Positions 57,104 through 64,000 of a DNA stretch of 64,000 nucleotides are shown here, one piece after another (position 1 is the stretch's first letter; every line of letters begins with the position of its first letter). The DNA is from Microbacterium sp. 2FI (GTDB taxonomy: Bacteria > Actinomycetota > Actinomycetes > Actinomycetales > Microbacteriaceae), in NCBI RefSeq assembly GCF_005502885.1, contig NZ_SCMR01000003.1, forward strand, positions 1-64,000, read 5' to 3'. A model generated the notes under the pieces. The model ran no database searches, was not told where the DNA came from, and saw only the letters and a program-made list of their open reading frames with translations. Made by a program: the position numbers and the translations under genes.

Positions 57104-57182
57104 TCATGTCGAAATTTGATATCAATTGCTGTTGAATGAAGGTCCCATCCGGAGGCCAGTGATAGCGCGGCAGAACGGTACA

Positions 57183-57206
57183 TTTTTGGCCGCATTTTGG
57201 CCGCAT
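57183..57206. repeat. right integrase-arm-like repeat
   Basis: This is a 24-base tandem of TTTTTGGCCGC and TTTTGGCCGCAT, identical to 29642-29665 except for one base and in the same orientation. It lies 114 bases inside attR. Confidence 0.6.
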
Positions 57207-57300
57207 CTCATTCGTCGTTGGCTGTTTTCGGACGTCGGTCGATGTCGTCGGAGTCACCAAAACCCGCGTAATTCCGCGGAAGTTGTTGCTCGATGCCGCA

Positions 57301-57320
57301 GAGCACAATGCTCAAAACGT
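57301..57320. repeat. GAGCA-N3-TGCTC palindrome, copy 2, abutting attR
   Basis: GAGCACAATGCTCAAAACGT directly precedes the attR core. The palindrome and the following AAAAC match copy 1 at 57084. It may be a core-proximal integrase or excisionase site. Confidence 0.5.
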
Positions 57321-57339
57321 GTTCGAGTCCCTCCAGGGG
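57321..57339. repeat. attR core (19 bp)
   Basis: An exact copy of the tRNA-Arg 3' segment GTTCGAGTCCCTCCAGGGG with no tRNA around it. It marks the right end of the island; host sequence resumes after it. Confidence 0.88.
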
Positions 57340-57351
57340 TATCTGTCGAGA

Positions 57352-57558
57352 TCAGACTCCACTACCGCGCCGTCGGCGCGCGACCCCGATCCCGATCAGC
57401 ACCAGCCCGACAAGCAGCACGATTGGCCCGATGACCGCCCACAGGGTGGAGCCGCTCATCGCGGAACCGCCCAGCACGCCGAGGCCCTGCAGCGTCCACA
57501 CGCTCCCGACGAGAGCCAGGAGAATGCCGGGTACGAGGAAGGGCCACAGTCGTTTCAT
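57352..57558 (-). CDS. small two-TM membrane protein
   Basis: This 68-residue protein (MKRLWPFLVPGILLALVGSV...) has two hydrophobic helices separated by a Gly/Ser turn, and a basic C-terminus VARRRRGSGV. It is a typical uncharacterised actinobacterial membrane protein. ATG 57558 is preferred over GTG 57564. Its stop is 13 bases from attR, so before island insertion it lay just downstream of tRNA-Arg. Confidence 0.65.
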   Translation of the reverse strand: MKRLWPFLVPGILLALVGSVWTLQGLGVLGGSAMSGSTLWAVIGPIVLLVGLVLIGIGVARRRRGSGV

Positions 57559-57596
57559 GGGCACAGCCTAGGTCCGCCAGCGCGTCCGCGCCCGAG

Positions 57597-59009
57597 TCAG
57601 AACGGCGCAGGATCGAACTCGGAATCGGTGGCGAATTGCACCCCGGCGGCGGGGTGATCGGGATAGACCGCGCCGGTGGGGCTTGTCCACTCGAGGACGC
57701 CACCGGCCTTCTGCGCAACCGTCCACGGCGTGTGGTGTTTCAGGGTGTGATGCCGGCGGCAGAGGTGACCGAGATTCGCGACATTCGTCTTGCCGCCGGA
57801 TTGCCAGTCGATGGTGTGGTCGAGGTCGCTCCGGGCGGTGGATTGTCGGCATCCGGGGAAGCGACAGTGTTGATCGCGAACGGCGAGTGTTCTACGCATC
57901 TTCTTCGTCGGTCTGTATCGGTCGACGGCGAGCACGGCACCCGAGATCGGATGCGTGAGGATCCGGTCCCAGCCGGGGGCGGTGCGGGTGAGTTCGCGGG
58001 CGGTCTCGGGGTCGATCGGGCCGTGCCCGGCGAGGGTGATCGCGTCGAACGGGTCGTCGACAGGCGAATCGATGAGAGTCAGCACCGGAACGGTGATCTG
58101 AACGGTCGCGCGGATGGCGCCGAGGTTCGTGTGGCTCGCACCGACGTGGGCCACAGGGTCGCCGGCGAGGAGCAGGTCGGCGGCGAGGTCGACCCGGATC
58201 GCGTCGAGCGAGCGGCGGGTCGCGACGAGTTCGTCGAGGTGCTCGCGTGCCTGGTCGGCGCGAGTCCGAGCAGGGTCGGCCGCCGACGTGCCGGCGGCTG
58301 CGCGCTCGGCCCCCTCGGCGACCTTCACGGCCTCGCGAGCATTGCGGATCGCCTGCGCCTCGGCATCCGCGACCTCGCGCGCCATGCGGGTGATCCGATC
58401 GTGGATGCCGTGGATGAGCACCGCGGGGCCGGTGATGTTCAGCGCCGCCATGCTGTCGTCGAGGTCGTACACCTGCGTCGCCCGGGTCGCCGCGGCAGCC
58501 GCGTGTCGTTCGCGGATCGACTCGTTCAGGAACCACTGCGCGCGGCGCTTCGCGACCGGGCGCAGCCGCGACGCCGACTCTGCTTCGGCATAGGTGAGGA
58601 TGCTCGATTCGTACTCGGCTATCAGGGCGGGTTCGGTGATGCGGTCGCCGGCGTCGACGATGACCCGCGCGTGCGCGAGCGAGATGCGCCCTGCCTCGAG
58701 CGCCGCCGTGGTCGCGGGAAAGCCGCTCACCAGCCGTTCGGCGTCGGCGAGCTGCCGCTGCACCGTGCGGTCGGATACGCGCAGCGCCGACGCCAGTTCG
58801 GCGGCGACCGAGCGATGGGCGAATTCCGCATCGGACTGCGCGGCCTCGGCATCCGCCCACTCGTCTGCGATCTCATCGGCCCGGGCGAGCGCGCGGGCTT
58901 CGCGCGCTTGTAGCGTCGCGATCTGCTGCCGGATCTCGACCACCTCGGCCACCACCGGCGCCAGTCGCGCGGCGGCGACTTCGGCGGGGGTTGTGGCCGT
59001 CTTGGTCAT
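57597..59009 (-). CDS. DUF222 domain HNH endonuclease
   Basis: This 470-residue protein is made of a long helical DUF222 region and a C-terminal HNH motif: RDQHCRFPGCRQ, DLDHTIDWQSGGKT and NLGHLCRRHHTLKH, with intact metal and catalytic residues. The family is highly multiplied in Microbacteriaceae and other actinobacteria and may derive from mobile elements; its function is not established. The start ATG at 59009 matches the usual N-terminus. It is divergent from the esterase gene. Confidence 0.9.
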   Translation of the reverse strand: MTKTATTPAEVAAARLAPVVAEVVEIRQQIATLQAREARALARADEIADEWADAEAAQSDAEFAHRSVAAELASALRVSDRTVQRQLADAERLVSGFPATTAALEAGRISLAHARVIVDAGDRITEPALIAEYESSILTYAEAESASRLRPVAKRRAQWFLNESIRERHAAAAATRATQVYDLDDSMAALNITGPAVLIHGIHDRITRMAREVADAEAQAIRNAREAVKVAEGAERAAAGTSAADPARTRADQAREHLDELVATRRSLDAIRVDLAADLLLAGDPVAHVGASHTNLGAIRATVQITVPVLTLIDSPVDDPFDAITLAGHGPIDPETARELTRTAPGWDRILTHPISGAVLAVDRYRPTKKMRRTLAVRDQHCRFPGCRQSTARSDLDHTIDWQSGGKTNVANLGHLCRRHHTLKHHTPWTVAQKAGGVLEWTSPTGAVYPDHPAAGVQFATDSEFDPAPF

Positions 59010-59175
59010 GGTTCGATCATGACAGGGGGGTCGGACATTGTTTCGATGCTCCGGGCGTCGCGCCAGATGGCGGTCTCGGCGCGCTCATCGCGCCGCGTTC
59101 GGCGGTCGCGCGCCGACAGACTGGAATGGATGCTGGAGAACGACACCCGAACCACCGGAGAACGAAGGAGTTCCC

Positions 59176-60141
59176 ATGAGCACATCCGTTGCACCACCGT
59201 TCGATCCCGAGCTCGCGGCGGTGCTCGCCGTGCTCGGCGAGCAGCTGCCGCCGTCGAACACGCCCGAGATGATCCCCCTGCTGCGCCAGGGGCTGCCGAT
59301 CGACGTCAGCGTCGATGACCTGCTCGCCGAGGCCGGCGTGGAGCGCATCGATCACACGATTGCGGCGTACGAGGGAGGCGAGATCGGTGTGACTGTGCTG
59401 CGCCGGATCGGTCGCACTGGCGTCGGACCGGGGATCTATCACACGCACGGCGGTGGCATGATCATCGGCGACCGCTTCGTCGGACTCGGCCAGATCCTGC
59501 CCTGGATCGTGAAGCATGACGCGGTCGCGGTCACCGTCGAGTATCGGCTGGCGCCGGAGTTCCCCGACCCGTACCCGGTCGAGGACTGCTACGCGGGCCT
59601 CGTCTGGACCGCCGAGCATGCCGACGAACTCGGCATCGACCCGGCGCGCCTCATCATCGCCGGCGCGAGTGCCGGTGGTGGCCTCGCCGCCGGCACGGCC
59701 CTGCTCGCCCGCGACCGGCAAGGACCGCCGCTGGCCGGCCAGGTGCTGATCTACCCCATGCTCGACGACCGCGACGCGACCGTGTCGACGGCGCAGATCG
59801 ACGGGATCGGCGTGTGGGATCGCACCAGCAACGTCACGGGGTGGACGGCGCTCCTCGGCGAGCGGTGCGGCACCGACGAAGTGTCGATCTATGCCGCACC
59901 CGCCCGCGCGACCGACCTCTCGGCGCTGCCGCCGGCGTTCATCGACTGCGGCTCGGCCGAGGTGTTCCGGGACGAGGACGTCGCCTATGCCACCGCGCTG
60001 TGGCACGCGGGTGTGCAGGCCGAGCTGCACGTGTGGCCGGGCGGATTCCACGGGTTCGACATGATGGCCCCGCACACCGCTCTCGCCCAGGCGATGGTCG
60101 CCGCGCGCGACGCGTGGGTCTCGCGCATCCTCGACGCGTAG
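59176..60141 (+). CDS. alpha/beta hydrolase, HSL-type esterase
   Basis: This 321-residue esterase has the oxyanion motif HTHGGGMIIG, the nucleophile in IIAGASAGGGLAAG, and a terminal GGFHGFDMM with the catalytic His; an acidic residue in CGSAEVFRDEDV completes the triad. This is the hormone-sensitive lipase (family IV) pattern for short acyl esters. AAGGAG is five bases before ATG 59176. No signal peptide. Confidence 0.88.
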   Translation: MSTSVAPPFDPELAAVLAVLGEQLPPSNTPEMIPLLRQGLPIDVSVDDLLAEAGVERIDHTIAAYEGGEIGVTVLRRIGRTGVGPGIYHTHGGGMIIGDRFVGLGQILPWIVKHDAVAVTVEYRLAPEFPDPYPVEDCYAGLVWTAEHADELGIDPARLIIAGASAGGGLAAGTALLARDRQGPPLAGQVLIYPMLDDRDATVSTAQIDGIGVWDRTSNVTGWTALLGERCGTDEVSIYAAPARATDLSALPPAFIDCGSAEVFRDEDVAYATALWHAGVQAELHVWPGGFHGFDMMAPHTALAQAMVAARDAWVSRILDA

Positions 60142-60220
60142 ACGAGCCGTCATAGCCCCGCGCGCACCCCCGGAGTTAGGGTGAGCGCGGGGCTACGACG
60201 CGACGACCCCGAGGCGGTGG

Positions 60221-61193
60221 ATGCTGATGCAAGAGCTCGTCGGGCGGCTCACCGCCCTGGATCCCGAGGCGAGTGACACGCTCAAGGTGATCACGTACTT
60301 CGACGCGCTCGTCGGGGCCGGCGCCGGCATCGACGCGCTGCTGCGGGCGGCGGCGACCCTTTCGGGCGTGACGGCCGGTGTGCGCATTCACACGCGGATC
60401 CAGCGACGCCGACCTGATGGTCATCGAGCGGAGGGGGAGTCGCCTGTTCGCTCGCCGAGTCGACAGATCGCAGGCGGCGAGGTCTGGCTCGAGCGCGGCG
60501 CCGACCACTTCGTCAACGACGAGATGGTCGGTCGAGCGGCTCGCGCTCGCGGTGACGCTGACCGAGGCGCGCCACCAACCCGAGGCCGCGCTCGAGGTCG
60601 CCGTCGACAGCGGCCGCCCAATCACCGAGCGCCTCGCTGCTCTCGCTCGGCTGCGCATCGACGCCGCGGCGCGCGTGCGGGCGATCGCGGTTCCGCTCGA
60701 TGCGACGGAGGCCGGTTCCGTGCCGATCGTCGCGGGGGTGGGGATGGTGCGAGCGCTGATCGACGACGGCATGCGTGTTCTGCCGACCGCAGGCGGCCTC
60801 GGCACGTGGGTACGTGCGGAACGACTGCCGGAGTCGTGGGATGCCGCGACCACCGCGCTTCGCCTCGCCGACGTCGCTCGACCCCTGGTCGACGCGACAG
60901 AGCTCGGCGCGCTGCTGCTGGTCGCGCGCGCGTTCGAACCGTCCAGTCCGCCGGAGGACGTGCGCGTGCTCGCGTCGCTCGACGACCGTTCGCGTGAGGT
61001 GCTGCACGCCCTGGTGATGAACGAGAGCCTGCGCGCTGCATCCGCTGCACTCGGAATGCACCACTCGACGATGCAGTCTCGCCATGAGTCCCTCACCCGC
61101 GATCTCGGCTACGATCCGCGCTCGCCGTTGGGCCGCGCTCGGTACCTCACCTCCGACCTGCTGCTCCGGCTGGACGGGGCCGGCGGCCGCTGA
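60221..61193 (+). pseudogene. PucR-like HTH regulator with frameshift
   Basis: The 5' part (MLMQELVGRLTALDPEASDT... GGEVWLERGADHFVNDEMV) and the 3' part (VERLALAVTLTEARHQPEAA... to the stop at 61193) are in different frames. The switch lies at about 60526-60532, where ATGGTCGGTCGAGCGG has one G too many compared with a continuous frame. The 3' part ends in a PucR-type HTH (ESLRAASAALGMHHSTMQSR). Either the gene is broken or the base is a sequencing error. A restored product would be ~324 residues. Confidence 0.75.
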
Positions 61194-61246
61194 GAGACGG
61201 GCGCCGGATGCCGACACCCACCACCCCAATGGGTAGAGTGCGTCCC

Positions 61247-61462
61247 ATGGCAACGGATGTGACCCTCTACGTCGGCAGCATCAACTCGAACTATGCGAAG
61301 TTCCGCTTCACGGATGCCGCCGTGTGGGCGGGGGTCAGAACGCAGATCCTCAACGCGATGAACGCCGGAAAGGGGACGATCGAGATCGACCGCAAGGGAG
61401 ACAAGATCGTCTACGTGTACAGCCCCTACCTGGCCATCAGCTGGGTCGAATCCGGAAGCTGA
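61247..61462 (+). CDS. small conserved hypothetical protein
   Basis: This 71-residue protein (MATDVTLYVGSINSNYAKFR...) is mostly beta strands, with GTIEIDRKGDKIVYVYSPYLA near the end. It contains no recognised motif. TAGAGT at 61234-61239 lies just upstream of the ATG and there is no ribosome site, so it may be expressed from a leaderless transcript. An earlier in-frame start at 61208 is less likely. Confidence 0.6.
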   Translation: MATDVTLYVGSINSNYAKFRFTDAAVWAGVRTQILNAMNAGKGTIEIDRKGDKIVYVYSPYLAISWVESGS

Positions 61463-61472
61463 TCAGCTCGGC

Positions 61473-61486
61473 AGGACCTTCGACCC
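61473..61486 (+). promoter_or_regulatory. DosR-like box upstream of PPOX gene
   Basis: AGGACCTTCGACCC resembles the mycobacterial DosR/DevR box (GGGACTTTNGNCCC) at 12 of 14 positions as I align it. It differs from the box at 62672-62685 (read on the other strand) only in the first base. It is 74 bases upstream of the PPOX start. Confidence 0.55.
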
Positions 61487-61559
61487 GATCGTCGACCCCA
61501 CGGCGGAGTTCGCTGGAGCCGAGGGCCGGGATGCGGCCGCGAACAGCGGAGGTGCTGTC

Positions 61560-62012
61560 ATGGACACGACGAAGGGTGCGGTCGTTCGCGGGCTGACCGA
61601 GGACGAATGCTGGGACCTTCTCGCACGCTGCGAGCTGGGCCGTCTCGCCGTCGCGGTGAACGGAGAGCCGGACGTCTTCCCGGTCAACTACGTGGTCGAC
61701 GGCCCGCGGGTGCTGTTCCGCACGGCACCGGGGTCGAAGCTCGCCGAGCTCTCGGTGAACCCGCGCGTGGCGTTCGAGGTCGACGAGCACGACGACACGT
61801 TCGGCGCGAGCGTGGTGCTGAAGGGCACGGCGAGCCGGCTCGAGCTGCAGCGCGAGATCGACGAGGCCGACGCGCTGCCGCTCGCCCCGTGGATTCCGAC
61901 GCTCAAGTACCGCTGGGTGCGCATCACGCCGATCTCGATCACCGGCCGCCGCTTCACGCGCGGTCCCGAGCCGGATCGCTACGCCGCGTCGGCGGGCGAC
62001 GCGTGGACCTGA
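61560..62012 (+). CDS. PPOX-family flavin-binding protein
   Basis: This 150-residue protein has the split-barrel pattern of pyridoxamine-5'-phosphate-oxidase-like proteins: LTEDECWDLLARCELGRLAV, DVFPVNYVVDGPRVLFRTAP and GSKLAELSVNPRVAFEVDE, then VRITPISITGRRF. Members bind FMN, F420 or heme. It resembles the protein encoded by the minus-strand gene at 62022 and shares a DosR-like box with it, suggesting a hypoxia or redox-stress role (inference). Confidence 0.82.
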   Translation: MDTTKGAVVRGLTEDECWDLLARCELGRLAVAVNGEPDVFPVNYVVDGPRVLFRTAPGSKLAELSVNPRVAFEVDEHDDTFGASVVLKGTASRLELQREIDEADALPLAPWIPTLKYRWVRITPISITGRRFTRGPEPDRYAASAGDAWT

Positions 62013-62021
62013 CCCCGACGT

Positions 62022-62612
62022 TCAGTCGGCGCGCAGCGGCGGGAAGTGGGGGATCGGGTCGGGCTTGACGACCGACCCGACATGCGGGCCACCGGGATCG
62101 GTGGCGACGAGTGGAGCACCCTGCCGGCCCGGGCGTGGCCGCTTCGCGAAGCGCCGCCCCGTGACGCTCTCGGGGATGAGCCGGATGAAGTCGCCCTTCG
62201 GCGTGGGACTCGACGAGACGAGGTCGAGCACGCCGCTCGCCTCGATCTCGGCATCCAGATGCATGCGATGGGCCTGGGCGTGCACGACGACGCTCCAGTG
62301 GTAGTTCGTCGTCTCGCCGTCGATCTCGAACGCGACCGCCGGGTGCTTGACGATGCTGCGCATCTTCGAGCCCGGCGCCGACCGGAGGAACAGGTTGCCG
62401 TCGTGCACCAGGTAGTTCACGGGGAAGACGTCGGGATGACCGTCATGCCCTTCGATCGCAAGCCTGCCGAGCGTCGTCTGTTCGAGCAGCTGCCAGCAGC
62501 GGACGGTGTCGAGCTTCTCGACCTTCGCGGTGGGCTCACTCGCCGACGCCGGCGGGACGACCAGGTACGGGTTCTCGACGTCGTCTGTGCGGGGGGAATC
62601 GTTGCCGACCAT
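62022..62612 (-). CDS. PPOX-family flavin-binding protein, long form
   Basis: This 196-residue protein has an N-terminal extension (MVGNDSPRTDDVENPYLVVP) followed by the same split barrel as the preceding gene: CWQLLEQTTLGRLAIEG, DVFPVNYLVHDGNLFLRSAP, GSKMRSIVKHPAVAFEIDG, and FIRLIPESVTGRRF. The tail is Pro/Arg-rich. It is divergent from the sensor kinase, with a DosR-like box between, and convergent with its paralogue. ATG 62612 follows an AAAGGGG site. Confidence 0.8.
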   Translation of the reverse strand: MVGNDSPRTDDVENPYLVVPPASASEPTAKVEKLDTVRCWQLLEQTTLGRLAIEGHDGHPDVFPVNYLVHDGNLFLRSAPGSKMRSIVKHPAVAFEIDGETTNYHWSVVVHAQAHRMHLDAEIEASGVLDLVSSSPTPKGDFIRLIPESVTGRRFAKRPRPGRQGAPLVATDPGGPHVGSVVKPDPIPHFPPLRAD

Positions 62613-62671
62613 GATGATGGGCCCCTTTCTGGCTCTTCCTCCAGTGAAGACCCACCGGGCGAGATGCCACA

Positions 62672-62685
62672 GGGTCGAAGGTCCC
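62672..62685. promoter_or_regulatory. DosR-like box between PPOX and sensor kinase genes
   Basis: GGGTCGAAGGTCCC is the complement of GGGACCTTCGACCC and matches GGGACTTTNGNCCC at all but one informative position. It is 60 bases upstream of the PPOX start on the minus strand and 70 upstream of the kinase start on the plus strand, so it could control both. Confidence 0.6.
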
Positions 62686-62754
62686 GGCCGTGCTGGTGCG
62701 CGGGCGATCGGCGTCCTACATTGGGCAGTGACTCGCGGTGGACGGAGGAGTGCC

Positions 62755-64000
62755 GTGGCCGAACCCGGATCACAGGCGCGCCTGCGCGCCCTTCTGCGCG
62801 CGACGCAGGCGGTCATCGAGCCGAGCGATCTCGAGCTCGTCCTCCGCACGATCGTGGATGCCGCGGTCGAGCTCGTCGATGCGCAATACGGCGCGATGGG
62901 AGTCATCAGTCCCGAGCGCGACGCGCTCGAGCAGTTCATCTACGTGGGGATGTCGACCGAGGATGCCGCGGCGATCGGGCATCTGCCCGAGGGCCACGGT
63001 CTGCTCGGTGCACTGATCGCCGACGCCCGCCCGATCCGGCTGGCCGACATGGCCGGCGATCCGCGCGCGGCGGGCTTCCCTCATCATCACCCCCCGATGC
63101 AGTCGTTCCTGGGTGTCCCGGTGCGGGTGCACGGCGTCGTCTTCGGCAACCTCTATCTGACGAACGGCCGCAGTGGCGCCTTCAGCGACGAGGACGAGCA
63201 GCTGGTGACGGCGCTCGCGACGACGGCCGGGTTCGCCATCGAGAACGCCCGGCTGCTCGCTGACTCGACGAGGCGCGGCGAGTGGATGCGGACGGCGGCC
63301 GAGGTATCCGCCGCGATCCTCTCGACGCCGACCAATACCGCGCTCGACCTGCTGGTGACCCGAGTGCGCGAGGTCGCTGCCGCCGAGCAGCTCACCGTCG
63401 TCGTGCCGAGTCCCGATGATCGACGACTTCGCGTGATCGCGGCGAGCGGCGAGGCGGAAGCGTCGCTGCTCGGTGCGGTCATCGACCCGGAGGGTGCCTT
63501 CGCGGAGCGGATGCTGGATGCCGGCCCGGCCTATGCGCAACCCCGTCTCACGGCGAGGGGAGTTGAGCCGTTGCTCGTCACCCGTGACGGGATGACAGGG
63601 CCGGCGATGGCGGTCCCGCTCCGCAGCGGCGCCGCGTCGTGGGGCACCCTCTGCATCGCTCGCGCCCCCGATGACCGCCGGTTCTCGCCCGCTGAACTGG
63701 AGGGCGCGATCGACCTGGCGGCGCGCGTGGGCATCGCGCTCGATCTCGCGCGTGCCGGTGAAGACGCGCAGCGCGCGCTCCTCGCCGATGATCGACGCCG
63801 GATCGCGCGCGACCTCCACGATCACGTCATCCAGCAGCTTTTCGGCGCGGGTATGGGCCTGCAGGCACTCGCCGGGCGATTCGGGCCCGGCCCCGACGGT
63901 GAGGCTCTCGGCGAGGCGATCGACCAGCTCGACGACGCCATCGCGCAGATCAGAACCGTGATCTTCGCGCTCTCGCATCGCGACGACACGTCGGTGCGGC
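62755..64000 (+). CDS. GAF-domain sensor histidine kinase, DevS-like (partial)
   Basis: The frame opens at GTG 62755 after GGAGGAG and runs off the right edge. It has two GAF domains (~residues 20-165: LVDAQYGAMGVISPERDALE, GVPVRVHGVVFGNLYLTN; and ~185-330: LTVVVPSPDDRRLRVIAASG, AVPLRSGAASWGTLCIA). The HisKA_3 phospho-acceptor RRRIARDLHDHVIQQLFGAG follows. The FGNLYLTN and LHDHVIQQLFG strings are typical of the DevS/DosT hypoxia sensors. The ATPase domain is beyond the window. Two DosR-like boxes nearby support a DosR-type circuit. Confidence 0.85.
   Translation, partial: MAEPGSQARLRALLRATQAVIEPSDLELVLRTIVDAAVELVDAQYGAMGVISPERDALEQFIYVGMSTEDAAAIGHLPEGHGLLGALIADARPIRLADMAGDPRAAGFPHHHPPMQSFLGVPVRVHGVVFGNLYLTNGRSGAFSDEDEQLVTALATTAGFAIENARLLADSTRRGEWMRTAAEVSAAILSTPTNTALDLLVTRVREVAAAEQLTVVVPSPDDRRLRVIAASGEAEASLLGAVIDPEGAFAERMLDAGPAYAQPRLTARGVEPLLVTRDGMTGPAMAVPLRSGAASWGTLCIARAPDDRRFSPAELEGAIDLAARVGIALDLARAGEDAQRALLADDRRRIARDLHDHVIQQLFGAGMGLQALAGRFGPGPDGEALGEAIDQLDDAIAQIRTVIFALSHRDDTSVR

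Noticed and set aside
57321..57339. Second tRNA gene at the right end of the island
   Set aside because: Only the 3' 19 bases of tRNA-Arg are present; no acceptor 5' strand, D arm or anticodon arm precede them, so it is an att site.

Overview
The window is high-GC DNA that reads like a chromosome of a Microbacteriaceae actinobacterium, most likely Microbacterium or a close relative. Grounds: very high third-position GC, short overlapping (ATGA) operons, a DUF3027 gene, a DtxR/IdeR regulator, an imuA'-imuB-dnaE2 mutasome, DUF222-HNH proteins, and a strand-symmetric GGATGCC/GGCATCC heptamer scattered through the coding sequence. The genus is inference; no rRNA is present.

Host segment 1 (1-29511). 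It starts inside a helicase-associated (XPB-like) protein, followed by a cold-shock protein and DUF3027. Next is a six-gene minus-strand operon (10258 to 2476): an extracytoplasmic binding lipoprotein, two ATPases, two permeases and a GH3 glucosidase, probably for importing and hydrolysing beta-glucosides. It is divergent from a TetR regulator, with a clear inverted-repeat operator between them. Then come serC, a truncated DUF559-like gene, an IdeR-type regulator, an M23 peptidase, HNH and isochorismatase-type genes, and the SOS mutagenesis cassette imuA'-imuB-dnaE2 behind a LexA-box promoter. The last host block is an envelope/polyphosphate cluster: a NAGPA-type glycosidase, a GT2-GtrA fusion, DUF4956, a VTC-type polyphosphate polymerase and a carbohydrate-binding lipoprotein. 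It ends at tRNA-Arg(CCU).

Integrated island (29563-57339, about 27.8 kb). A tyrosine integrase lies beside the tRNA. The 19-bp 3' end of the tRNA (GTTCGAGTCCCTCCAGGGG) recurs at 57321-57339, giving both att sites. The cargo is mostly defence-like: (i) a membrane protein, J-domain protein, McrA-like nuclease and NUDIX operon; (ii) a split Eco57I-type methyltransferase with a GIY-YIG helicase nuclease; (iii) a GmrSD-like DUF262/DUF1524 protein; (iv) a NYN protein, HTH-methylase, small protein and OLD-type ATPase/TOPRIM array. There is a MobF-like relaxase-helicase but no coupling protein or secretion genes, so it looks like an integrative mobilizable element. Array (iv) sits between two 598-bp direct copies of the relaxase 3' end. 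An IS30 element, several unrecognised genes, a 59-aa excisionase-like gene and a VapC remnant fill the right end.

Host segment 2 (57340-64000): a small membrane protein, a DUF222-HNH protein, an HSL-type esterase, a frameshifted PucR-like regulator, and a redox cluster of two PPOX-family flavoproteins and a DevS-like GAF histidine kinase that runs off the right edge. Two near-identical DosR-like boxes lie in front of these genes. Functions are inferred from motifs read by eye; no database search was run.
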